Shown here in pieces: positions 1 to 4,969 of a stretch of DNA of 5,851 bases (the stretch's first letter is position 1; every line of letters begins with the position of its first letter). The position numbers and the translations under genes were made by a program. The notes beneath the pieces were generated by a model, which saw nothing but the letters and a program-made list of their open reading frames with translations, was not told the DNA's origin and made no database searches. Source of the DNA: Chloroflexota bacterium (GTDB lineage: Bacteria > Chloroflexota > Dehalococcoidia > UBA3495); assembly GCA_022576105.1 (NCBI GenBank), contig JACZRM010000121.1, positions 1 to 5,851 of the forward strand, read 5' to 3'.

Positions 1-26
1 TGGGGGCTTATTTTGTGCTGGAAAGC

Positions 27-101
27 TGGAGCCGGTGAAGGGAGTCGAACCCATGACCTACGGTTTACAAAACCGTTGCTCTGCCACTGAGCTACACCGG
101 C
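27..101 (-). tRNA. tRNA-Thr (anticodon UGU), intact copy
   Basis: The minus strand folds into a full cloverleaf. It has a 7-bp acceptor stem GCCGGTG/CACCGGC, U8-A9, a 4-bp D stem GCTC/GAGC, and a perfect 5-bp anticodon stem ACGGT/ACCGT around loop TTTGTAA. The T arm carries TTCGACT in its loop, and its stem has one T-T mismatch. The anticodon TGT (plus-strand positions 67-69) reads threonine ACA codons and, by wobble, other ACN codons. Discriminator U and a 3' CCA are encoded (27-30), giving 75 nt. A perfect TATAAT box sits 12 bases upstream. A damaged second copy lies at 1025-1098, so this is the copy likely to be functional. Confidence 0.95.
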
Positions 102-112
102 GTTGAGCATAA

Positions 113-118
113 ATTATA
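113..118 (-). promoter_or_regulatory. -10 box of the intact tRNA-Thr
   Basis: The minus strand reads TATAAT, a perfect match to the sigma-70 -10 consensus. It lies 12 bases before the mature tRNA 5' end, so transcription would start only a few bases upstream of the tRNA. I see no good -35 hexamer 16-18 bases further upstream. The equivalent bases in the second copy (1110-1115) read AATGAT. Confidence 0.5.
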
Positions 119-188
119 TCCGTAAAGTTGGTCGTATGGGTAGTTGAGTGCAGGCAGCTAAAACCGGGTCTCGGGAAGTCGAACTGCG

Positions 189-224
189 CCAGGAGGCGGG
201 TCTAACTGCGGGTGCCTGCTGTCA
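189..224 (-). pseudogene. Remnant of the 3' end of a lipoprotein gene paralogue
   Basis: These 36 bases align without gaps with the last 12 codons, including the stop, of the lipoprotein gene ending at 1186. The intact gene reads WQRAAEVGPAA then stop. Here the same frame reads stop-QQAPAVRPASW: the Trp codon has become TGA (222-224) and the normal stop TAG has become TGG (189-191). Beyond 224 I find no convincing similarity to the rest of the gene. The pattern fits the tail of a duplicated gene whose body was lost or replaced. The alternative is that the duplication breakpoint simply fell here. Confidence 0.65.
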
Positions 225-366
225 GTTGCTTTTGTCACTATTGGCGCCTCGATAGTAGGGGCGGTTGGGTCTAAGTGGGTGTTCCTCGGCAAACTGATCA
301 CCCCGCTTTGTCGCGTTGCAAGAGGCAGAGAAATTTAGGCCGAATGTACGGCAAGCCTCTCTTCTA

Positions 367-723
367 TCATCGCCCAAACCGCCACCAGGATAAGTGGTGG
401 TTTTCTTTCGGCGCCGGCAGCGCCCCTTGTGCTCGCTGGAGGAGGATGTGCAGTTCTCGGATCTGCTGGTCTTTAGTTTCGAGTTGTAGGTCCTTCGCCG
501 ATAGTTGTTCTTGTTGCCCGGCAACTTGAGATTGCAGCGTAGCTACCAAAGTCTCCCACCATGTCACTTCACCCATGCTTGCTGCGGTGCTTTCACCGGC
601 GCGTGGCTCGGTCGTTACATGGTTGCCGTTTGCCGATCTCTGATGATCGAGATCGATTATCCATCTCCTGATGATGTCTTGAGAGACACCAAAATTTATA
701 GCTGCTTCCGCGATTGTAACCAA
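367..723 (-). CDS. Small helix-turn-helix / coiled-coil protein with WWRF C-terminus
   Basis: This is a predicted DNA-binding protein of 118 aa from a TTG start at 721-723. An AGGAG Shine-Dalgarno (729-733) five bases upstream decides that start. The frame stays open to a TTG at 762 (131 aa), but that start would lie inside a palindrome and has no better ribosome site. Residues 2-21 (VTIAEAAINFGVSQDIIRRW) form a MerR/excisionase-like helix-turn-helix. Residues about 59-100 are a Gln/Glu/Leu-rich coiled coil, pointing to dimerisation. The tail LPAPKEN...WWRF is aromatic and basic. I recall similar HTH + coiled coil + WWxFW proteins from Chloroflexota genomes, but the role is unknown to me. The usual basic wing after the HTH looks shortened or altered. 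The gene stands alone between two copies of a tRNA-Thr repeat. An excisionase-like or autoregulatory role is possible but not shown. Confidence 0.7.
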   Translation of the reverse strand: MVTIAEAAINFGVSQDIIRRWIIDLDHQRSANGNHVTTEPRAGESTAASMGEVTWWETLVATLQSQVAGQQEQLSAKDLQLETKDQQIRELHILLQRAQGALPAPKENHHLSWWRFGR

Positions 724-733
724 TTCCACTCCT
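721..733 (-). promoter_or_regulatory. Ribosome binding site and TTG start of the HTH gene
   Basis: The minus strand reads AGGAG (733-729), then TGGAA, then TTG (723-721). A five-base spacer is close to ideal, and the protein then begins directly with the helix-turn-helix (VTIAEAA). This favours the TTG at 723 over the longer reading from 762. Confidence 0.5.
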
Positions 734-758
734 ACGCCTGTTCCGCTGGATTGCACGG

Positions 759-780
759 CCAATATACCCCGGTGTATCGG
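759..780. promoter_or_regulatory. Imperfect palindrome upstream of the HTH gene, candidate operator
   Basis: Ten-base arms CCAATATACC (759-768) and GGTGTATCGG (771-780) are inverted repeats with two mismatches around a CC centre. The left arm contains TATATT on the minus strand (761-766), a 5/6 match to a -10 box. That box would place a transcript start near 754, about 30 bases before the TTG start. No good -35 is visible. A palindrome over a promoter next to a DNA-binding gene is typical of autoregulation, but this is inference. Confidence 0.4.
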
Positions 781-801
781 CGCGCTGCCTAGCTGACCTG
801 G

Positions 802-819
802 CGACGACTATCGACGACT
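802..819. repeat. Direct repeat CGACGACT with 10-bp period
   Basis: CGACGACT occurs at 802-809 and again at 812-819, exactly one helical turn apart, about 80-100 bases upstream of the HTH start codon. It could be a pair of protein-binding half sites or a chance repeat. Nothing else in 781-970 looks like a gene: frames there are short and lack ribosome sites. Confidence 0.3.
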
Positions 820-971
820 TTACCGTGCTTGGCCGGGGCGAAAATACAGCACAACGGCCACCGATGACGTTTGAAGTTGTTACACGCTCTACTTGTTCGC
901 AGTTGGGAAATCTGCTCGGCCCTTACCTGGATACCGCTGCACCCCATTTCTAAAGTCCGTGGACCTGTTGC

Positions 972-1014
972 AAAAAGAAATCCCCCGGATTACTAAAATA
1001 GGGGGCTGTTTTTT
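972..1014. terminator. Bidirectional hairpin terminator after the second tRNA copy
   Basis: Arms CCCCC (982-986) and GGGGG (1001-1005) pair. A smaller ATT/AAT stem inside them extends the hairpin. On the minus strand the hairpin is followed by ATTTCTTTTT (981-972), and on the plus strand by CTGTTTTTT (1006-1014), so it can act both ways. It would end the minus-strand transcript running from the lipoprotein gene through the decayed tRNA. The right arm of an equivalent hairpin is at 2-6 beside copy 1. Confidence 0.7.
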
Positions 1015-1024
1015 GCTTGAAAAC

Positions 1025-1098
1025 TGGCGCCGGTGAAGAGAGTCGAACCCATGACCTACGGTTTACAAAACGTTGCTCTGCCGCTGAGCTACACCGGC
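1025..1098 (-). pseudogene. tRNA-Thr (UGU) pseudogene
   Basis: This is a near-identical copy of the tRNA-Thr at 27-101 with several damaging changes. One C is missing from the 3-prime plus-strand side of the anticodon stem (ACGT at 1070-1073 in place of ACCGT), so that stem no longer forms five pairs with ACGGT (1058-1062). A G-to-A change on the plus strand turns one T-stem G-C pair into G-U beside the existing T-T mismatch. The discriminator is G instead of U. The upstream TATAAT has become AATGAT. The encoded CCA and the acceptor stem are intact. Because the defect lies in the anticodon arm, normal decoding is unlikely. A residual transcript cannot be excluded. Confidence 0.8.
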
Positions 1099-1160
1099 GT
1101 TGAGCATAAATCATTTCCATAAAGTTGGTCCTATGGGTAGGTGGGTGCAGGCAGCTAAAA

Positions 1161-1171
1161 CCGAGTCTCGG
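1161..1171 (-). terminator. Short GC hairpin after the lipoprotein gene
   Basis: On the minus strand CCGAG-A-CTCGG, in practice a 4-bp stem with a 3-base loop, is followed at once by TTTTAG. It starts about 15 bases after the lipoprotein stop codon. The stem is very short, so termination would be partial at best. In copy 1 the matching bases are further mismatched. Confidence 0.25.
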
Positions 1172-1185
1172 GAAATCGTTCTGCG

Positions 1186-1932
1186 CTAGGCGGCGGGTCC
1201 AACTTCGGCTGCTCGCTGCCAGACTTCCCCGTCTTCAAAGCGGGCGTAGGTCAAAGTCGCGATTGCCCGGCTGGCCGACTCATAGCCAGTGCCCACCCAG
1301 CTTGGGTAATGGGAAACACCCCACTGCAGAGTTTCCCCGTTCACGTTCTTCTCGTATAGACCTTCCTGAACTTGTTCATATCCGGTTGGGGGTCTGGCGT
1401 TGGCTGGCTGAAAAATGTTATCGCCACTGACCACGAAGCATTGTTCACCAGAATTTTGATCGGCCACCGGCTGGCCGGAGCGGTCTACGGGACAAATTTC
1501 CAACCGAAATTCTTCGATTACTCGTTCAGTCAGATTTTTCAGCTCCACCTGAAATTGTGGAGGAGCTTCATCGGAGCTGCCAAAAATACGTCGGAAAGTT
1601 ACCTCTAAAGGAGGCGGCGGGGGTGTTGGTGTGACGGTAGGTATGATTGTTGGGACCAGCACGGTGATGGTGGCAGTGGGTTTAGGAATTGGTGTGGAAC
1701 CAGGAGTCTGGCTAGGCACTGGCATTGTCACTGGAACAGGCATAAGCACCGATGTCGGCGACGGCCGGGCGGTGATAGTAGCCGCTACCGCCGCTTCAAT
1801 AGTATGCTCAACATTCACTGGGGGAGCGTTATTGGTATCTGGGTTTACCCTGGTAAGACAGGCAATAGATAAAACCAGCAATGCCACCGATGCACCGCTG
1901 ATTAGTACAAATCGAAATGCGTAGAGAAACAT
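1186..1932 (-). CDS. Predicted secreted lipoprotein with Pro/Thr-rich linker
   Basis: The product is 248 aa with no named family that I can assign. Residues 1-24 are a hydrophobic export signal ending LVLSIAC. Cys25 could be the lipidated residue, although Ser at -3 is not the usual lipobox Leu, so a simple membrane anchor is the alternative. Residues about 45-56 (IEAAVAATITAR) and a long Pro/Thr/Val linker (57-108, ending TPTPPPPP) follow. This layout is common in Chloroflexota surface proteins. Residues 109-240 form a probable beta-sandwich domain with alternating hydrophobic strands, two cysteines (147 and 165) that could form a disulfide, and Trp204, Trp212 and Trp239. The ATG at 1930-1932 is the first usable start. 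An AAGG touches it directly, which is too close for a good Shine-Dalgarno. A good promoter lies about 50 bases upstream. The last 12 codons lie in the duplicated segment, and a decayed copy of them is at 189-224. Confidence 0.75.
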   Translation of the reverse strand: MFLYAFRFVLISGASVALLVLSIACLTRVNPDTNNAPPVNVEHTIEAAVAATITARPSPTSVLMPVPVTMPVPSQTPGSTPIPKPTATITVLVPTIIPTVTPTPPPPPLEVTFRRIFGSSDEAPPQFQVELKNLTERVIEEFRLEICPVDRSGQPVADQNSGEQCFVVSGDNIFQPANARPPTGYEQVQEGLYEKNVNGETLQWGVSHYPSWVGTGYESASRAIATLTYARFEDGEVWQRAAEVGPAA

Positions 1933-1988
1933 CCTTGAAACGGTAGGCGTTGGCGCATGAAAACTGAATGCCTTACTTCGATTAGGGT

Positions 1989-2018
1989 ATCATAGCCCAC
2001 TGGCAAAGGGGGTTTCAA
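1989..2018 (-). promoter_or_regulatory. Sigma-70-like promoter for the lipoprotein gene
   Basis: On the minus strand TTGAAA (2018-2013) and TATGAT (1994-1989) are separated by 18 bases. Each matches the consensus at 5 of 6 positions. The predicted start near 1982 gives a leader of about 50 bases before the ATG at 1932. This is the best promoter match in the window. Confidence 0.6.
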
Positions 2019-2170
2019 GCATCCCGGGGCGGTTAAACGGGCAATCACATGTAAATCATCGGCGGCTAAAGTCGATTGGAGCAGTAGCACCCGTTCGTGG
2101 CGAGCCAGGAACAGAATTTTCGGTTCACGTCCTTCGAGAGCCTCAGCAACTGTTCGGGCTCTTTAGGATG

Positions 2171-2233
2171 GGGCGGGGCGACCTCGCTGAGGCACGGTTT
2201 ACTCAACCCAGGACGAATCGGTCTACCCCGCCC
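2171..2233. ncRNA. Cloverleaf-like inverted-repeat element (tRNA-like, degenerate)
   Basis: A perfect 8-bp stem GGGCGGGG (2171-2178) / CCCCGCCC (2226-2233) encloses three small hairpins. These are CCTC/GAGG (2182-2192), GGTT/AACC (2196-2208) and GAC/GTC (2212-2223). Read on the minus strand, the closing stem is followed by TA, as at positions 8-9 of tRNAs. The middle arm reads GGTTGAGTAAACCGT, resembling the tRNA-Thr anticodon arm (GGTTTTGTAAACCGT). There is no TTCGA T loop and no adjacent CCA, and 63 nt is short, so it is not a normal tRNA. It could be a tRNA relic, a tRNA-like structured RNA, or chance pairing in GC-rich DNA. Confidence 0.3.
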
Positions 2234-2300
2234 TGGTCTCGGCAACTTGATTGTAATCGCGATTGTTTAAGATACAGGGACCAACGGAAACCACTACGTT

Positions 2301-2328
2301 AGTGCCCTGACCCAAGTGCCCTGACCCA
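2301..2328. repeat. Perfect 14-bp tandem duplication
   Basis: AGTGCCCTGACCCA is repeated twice head to tail (2301-2314 and 2315-2328), followed by an A run. It probably arose by replication slippage. It lies about 320 bases upstream of the operon start, and no function is evident. Confidence 0.8.
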
Positions 2329-2433
2329 AAAACATTTCCCCAAGATGCGATTGCCCTGCGCCAAGCCGCTGAAATCTTCCGCAAGCTGCCATATTATGGT
2401 ATGCTCAGGCTTTATTATTCCCTCTAACGGTTA

Positions 2434-2449
2434 GTGCCTAAATTGGCAC
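2434..2449. repeat. Short palindrome GTGCC-TAAATT-GGCAC
   Basis: Perfect 5-bp arms (2434-2438 and 2445-2449) surround a 6-base AT-rich centre. There is no T run after it, so it is not a terminator. It has the size of a dimeric repressor site but lies about 90 bases upstream of the candidate operon promoter. Confidence 0.3.
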
Positions 2450-2536
2450 AATCCAGCAGCGTCGTACCCATGGTCATCGGATCGTATTTCGGCGGAACTC
2501 TCACTCAGACCCTGATGGTTAGAGTTGATTATTTTA

Positions 2537-2565
2537 TTGGCGGCGGCTAGTCCAAGAGCTAGGAT
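2537..2565 (+). promoter_or_regulatory. Candidate promoter of the PIN/TRAM-ispD-ispF-cysS operon
   Basis: TTGGCG (2537-2542) and TAGGAT (2560-2565) are 17 bases apart, each a 4/6 match to the sigma-70 consensus. The predicted transcript start is near 2572, about 75 bases before the first start codon. AGAGCTAGG occurs at 2555-2563, covering part of the -10, and again at 2571-2579 near the start site, and could be a pair of binding sites. The match is moderate and no alternative is clearly better. Confidence 0.35.
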
Positions 2566-2646
2566 ACTGTAGAGCTAGGCGGACCGCGGTCGAAACCAGA
2601 GAGCGTAGGCAGTGAGAGAAGTGCGCCGGGAAAGGGGCAATATTAC

Positions 2647-3705
2647 GTGGTAGAGCTTTGGGCGCTCAGATTAGTGGGGGCCGGAGGATTCGGCGTCCTC
2701 GGTTGGAGACTGGGGAAGTTAGTTTCGGAGATGTCCACCGGGCAGGAACGGCTTTGGCCCTGGGGACTGGTTTTGGCCCTGACCGGAGCGCCACTGGGCG
2801 CACTGGTCACCCCTTATATCACGCTCAAACCCCTCCACAAGGGCGTCGACTACATCAACGGGATACCCGGCTCAACCATGGTGGCCGGCACCATCGGACT
2901 CCTGGTTGGCTTGATCGTCGCTTCCTTGCTATCCATACCGCTCTACACCCTGGATGGCTGGCTGGGACTGGTGCTTCCCCTGTTGGTAACCTTCACCCTG
3001 GGAGTCACCGGCATGTGGCTGGGAGTACAGCGTTCCCGAGACATGCAGGCGGTATTTCCATCTCTGGAAACGTCCAACCGGGCCGGTAACGAAGCCAAGC
3101 CGGCCCGCGGCGGCGCAATTTTGGTTGACACCAGCGCCATCATCGACGGACGCATCGCCGACTTGACGGGAACCGGTTTCATCGACGGTATCCTGGTGGT
3201 GCCCCGGTTCATTCTTGACGAACTACGCCACATAGCCGATTCCAGTGATCCTCTTCGCCGCAATCGGGGCCGCCGGGGGTTGGAGGTACTGGGCCGGTTG
3301 CGCCAGGATGATAAAGTAACGCTGGAAGTCCTGGATGTCGGGGTGAGCGAAGGCAACGAAGTTGATTCAGAGTTAGTGCAACTGGCCCGCTCGATGAAAG
3401 CCACCATCCTCACCACAGATTACAACCTGAATCGGGTGGCCGAGTTTCAAGGGGTGCAGGTCCTGAACGTTAACGAGCTGGCCAACGCTCTCAAGTCTAT
3501 CGTCTTGCCGGGTGAAGAAATGCAAGTCAACATCGTTCAGGAAGGCAAAGAGCCGGGCCAGGGCGTGGCCTACCTGGACGACGGCACCATGGTAGTGGTG
3601 GAGGGCGGACGTCGCTACATCAACGCCTACCACGACGTGGTGGTAACCCGCGTGTTGCAGACCGCCGCCGGACGGATAATCTTCGCCCAATCACGGAACG
3701 GCTAG
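2647..3705 (+). CDS. YacL-type membrane PIN/TRAM domain protein
   Basis: The product is 352 aa, the usual length for YacL-like proteins. Four hydrophobic segments (about 4-20, 38-58, 76-98 and 104-127) anchor it in the membrane. A cytoplasmic PIN nuclease-fold domain (about 157-285) follows. It has the expected acidic residues for metal binding: D161 and D167 in VDTSAIIDGR, D191/E192 in LDEL, D240, and D258 in LTTDYN. Residues about 289-350 are a TRAM domain, a small beta-barrel thought to bind RNA. The family is therefore presumed to be an RNase or RNA-binding protein, but its substrate is not known to me. The start is GTG at 2647, with AAAGGGG (2631-2637) nine bases upstream. No longer in-frame start is evident. 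It is first in the operon, with 7 bases between its stop and ispD, an order also found in Firmicutes (yacL-ispD-ispF). Confidence 0.92.
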   Translation: MVELWALRLVGAGGFGVLGWRLGKLVSEMSTGQERLWPWGLVLALTGAPLGALVTPYITLKPLHKGVDYINGIPGSTMVAGTIGLLVGLIVASLLSIPLYTLDGWLGLVLPLLVTFTLGVTGMWLGVQRSRDMQAVFPSLETSNRAGNEAKPARGGAILVDTSAIIDGRIADLTGTGFIDGILVVPRFILDELRHIADSSDPLRRNRGRRGLEVLGRLRQDDKVTLEVLDVGVSEGNEVDSELVQLARSMKATILTTDYNLNRVAEFQGVQVLNVNELANALKSIVLPGEEMQVNIVQEGKEPGQGVAYLDDGTMVVVEGGRRYINAYHDVVVTRVLQTAAGRIIFAQSRNG

Positions 3706-3712
3706 CGGGTAC

Positions 3713-4432
3713 ATGCCTCCTGAGTCGCCACGCCCAATCGAGGGCCGGGTCGGTGTGGTGGTGGTCGCCGCCGGCCGCAGCACCCGCATGGGGACGGTGG
3801 ACAAGACTTTCGCCCCCCTGAATGACATTCCCCTGATCGCCCACACTTTGTCTCATTTTGAATCCTGCCCCTTGGTTGACGAAATCGTATTGGTACTGTC
3901 GGCGCAGAACCTGGGGCCAGGCCGGACCGTCGTCGATCAGCATAACTTTGGGAAGGTGAGTCAGATTTGCCCTGGCGGAGAGCGACGGCAGGACTCGGTG
4001 CAAAAAGGGCTGGCCGCGTTGCAGCCCTGCCAATGGGTGATGGTCCACGATGGCGCCCGTCCCGGTCTGGACCAGCAGATACTGGAGCGAGGTTTGCTGG
4101 CGGTGCAAGAGACCGGAGCCGCGGCAGCCGGGGTGCCGGTAACAGACACCATCAAGCAGGTCTCGGCGAACCATTCGATAACCGGCACGCTTTCCCGGGA
4201 AACGCTTTGGGCCGCCCAGACCCCTCAAATATTCGAGTACAAGCTTTTGATGCAGGCCCACCGAAATTGCCGCCAAACGGTGACCGACGACGCCGCCATG
4301 GTGGAAGATATGGGGCATACCGTCAAAATGTTCCTGGGCTCCTACTCAAACTTGAAGGTGACCACCCCGCAAGACCTGACCATCATGAAATCCTTGCTGG
4401 ACGCTGGGCCAGCCTGCCGCTCCCCGGTTTAG
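3713..4432 (+). CDS. ispD: 2-C-methyl-D-erythritol 4-phosphate cytidylyltransferase
   Basis: This enzyme of the MEP isoprenoid pathway joins CTP and 2-C-methyl-D-erythritol 4-phosphate to give CDP-methylerythritol and pyrophosphate in the cytoplasm. The 239-aa length is normal. The family signatures are present in order: AAGRSTRMG (19-27) with K31 for the nucleotide phosphates, GGERRQDSV (88-96), HDGARP (112-117), PVTDTIK (142-148) with T144 near the substrate, R162, QTPQ (169-172), TDDA (191-194), and N213/K215 before TTPQDL. The ATG at 3713 lies seven bases after the stop of the PIN/TRAM gene. Its ribosome site is weak (GCGGG), so translation may depend on coupling. The first ten residues precede the usual N-terminus and could be trimmed if a later GTG is used. 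The next gene, ispF, acts two steps later in the same pathway. Confidence 0.96.
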   Translation: MPPESPRPIEGRVGVVVVAAGRSTRMGTVDKTFAPLNDIPLIAHTLSHFESCPLVDEIVLVLSAQNLGPGRTVVDQHNFGKVSQICPGGERRQDSVQKGLAALQPCQWVMVHDGARPGLDQQILERGLLAVQETGAAAAGVPVTDTIKQVSANHSITGTLSRETLWAAQTPQIFEYKLLMQAHRNCRQTVTDDAAMVEDMGHTVKMFLGSYSNLKVTTPQDLTIMKSLLDAGPACRSPV

Positions 4433-4468
4433 GGGCGGTGGCCAGCATTTATCGGATGCAACTCTGCG

Positions 4469-4969
4469 ATGCCTGAATCATCCATTCCTGACTTTCGGGT
4501 CGGCATCGGTTTTGACTCGCACAAGTTCGAGGCGGGCCGCCGGTTGGTGCTGGGTGGGGTGGAGATTCCCCACGACCAGGGTCTGCTGGGTCACAGCGAC
4601 GGCGATGTGGTGGTGCATGCCATCATTGACGCGTTGTTGGGGGCGGCCAATCTGGGCGACAAGGGTGCGCGCTTCCCATCCAGCGACCCGCAGTACCAGG
4701 GCATTTCCAGCCTGATTCTCCTGAGCAAAGTGGCCGATCTACTATCGACCGGCAGTTGGCGCATCGCAAACGTTGATGCTACAATACTGGCGCAAAATCC
4801 CAGGCTGGGGTCGCATATCCCGGACATGCAACTGGCGGTCAGTTCATCCCTCTCGATTGCAACGGACCGGGTTAGCATCAAGGCAACTACCACCGATTAC
4901 TTGGGCTTCATTGGCCGGGAAGAAGGGGTCGCCGCCTGCGCTACCGCAGCAGTTGTACGGGAATCCTGA
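4469..4969 (+). CDS. ispF: 2-C-methyl-D-erythritol 2,4-cyclodiphosphate synthase
   Basis: IspF cyclises 4-diphosphocytidyl-methylerythritol 2-phosphate to methylerythritol cyclodiphosphate with release of CMP. The enzyme is a metal-dependent trimer. The 166 aa carry the zinc ligands D16 and H18 (GFDSH) and H50, with exactly the spacing of E. coli D8/H10/H42. They also carry GHSDGD (41-46), GD at 63-64, FPSSDPQYQG (69-78), NVDATILAQNP (101-111) and KATTTDYLGFIGREEG (138-153). The usual GDIG is GDKG here (63-66), and the following GKHFP-type segment is GARFP. These are unusual, but no ligand is lost. The N-terminus has eight residues more than E. coli. The ATG at 4469 is 36 bases after the ispD stop and has no clear Shine-Dalgarno, so a nearby downstream start cannot be excluded. 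IspE, needed between IspD and IspF, is not in the window. Confidence 0.96.
   Translation: MPESSIPDFRVGIGFDSHKFEAGRRLVLGGVEIPHDQGLLGHSDGDVVVHAIIDALLGAANLGDKGARFPSSDPQYQGISSLILLSKVADLLSTGSWRIANVDATILAQNPRLGSHIPDMQLAVSSSLSIATDRVSIKATTTDYLGFIGREEGVAACATAAVVRES

Larger units (their letters stand above)
1..224 (-). repeat. Duplicated segment, copy 1 (terminator arm, tRNA-Thr, gene tail)
   Basis: This stretch aligns along its whole length with 1001-1221. The offset is 999 at the terminator, 998 in the first part of the tRNA and 997 after a one-base deletion in copy 2. By hand count the tRNA part differs by two substitutions and one deletion in 71 bases. The 87 bases between the tRNA and the gene tail differ at about 11 positions. 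Similarity fades just past 224. The left edge is cut by the window, and only the right arm of the terminator hairpin (GGGGG at 2-6) is visible. Confidence 0.9.
1001..1221 (-). repeat. Duplicated segment, copy 2 (terminator arm, tRNA-Thr pseudogene, gene tail)
   Basis: This is the partner of 1-224, in the same orientation. It runs from the right arm of the terminator, through the tRNA, to the last 12 codons of the lipoprotein gene, which is complete here. The distance between copies, about 998 bases, is close to the length of the whole unit from terminator to lipoprotein transcript start (982 to about 1982). That is what a tandem duplication of the complete transcription unit would give. Confidence 0.9.
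2019..2646. other. Intergenic region between divergent transcription units
   Basis: No convincing gene lies here. A minus-strand frame is open from about 2165 to 1902, with a GTG at 2088-2090. It has no ribosome site, contains the lipoprotein promoter and overlaps the lipoprotein start in another frame. The region does hold a cloverleaf-like inverted-repeat element (2171-2233), a 14-bp tandem duplication (2301-2328), a short palindrome (2434-2449) and a plausible promoter for the rightward operon (2537-2565). The leader from there to the first start codon is about 75 bases and shows no clear riboswitch or T-box signature. Confidence 0.6.

Noticed and set aside
339..352. Hairpin GCCG-AATGTA-CGGC (plus strand) just after the HTH gene
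   Set aside because: The stem is only four base pairs and neither strand has a following T run, so it is not a supported terminator.
222..524. Minus-strand frame of 100 aa ending in the same frame as the lipoprotein remnant
   Set aside because: Its product is low-complexity and basic, it overlaps the HTH gene, and beyond the stop at 222 it shows no similarity to the lipoprotein.
1..1221. CRISPR-like or attachment-site reading of the repeats
   Set aside because: There are only two long, diverged copies (about 13 percent different in the flank), no short regular spacers and no integrase. Duplication is the simpler reading.
1631..1924. Plus-strand frame rich in Gly/Val/Thr opposite the lipoprotein
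   Set aside because: It is the antisense reading of the Pro/Thr-rich linker, an expected artefact of the repetitive composition.
1902..2165. Open minus-strand frame (62 aa from GTG at 2090, open further upstream to about 2165)
   Set aside because: There is no ribosome site, it overlaps the lipoprotein start in another frame and contains that gene's promoter, and I recognise no family. It could at most be a decayed fragment.
2943..3416. Long minus-strand frames under the PIN/TRAM gene and ispD (also 3620-4318)
   Set aside because: They are antisense shadows of well-conserved coding genes on the plus strand, with Arg/Ser/Pro- or His/Gly-rich products.
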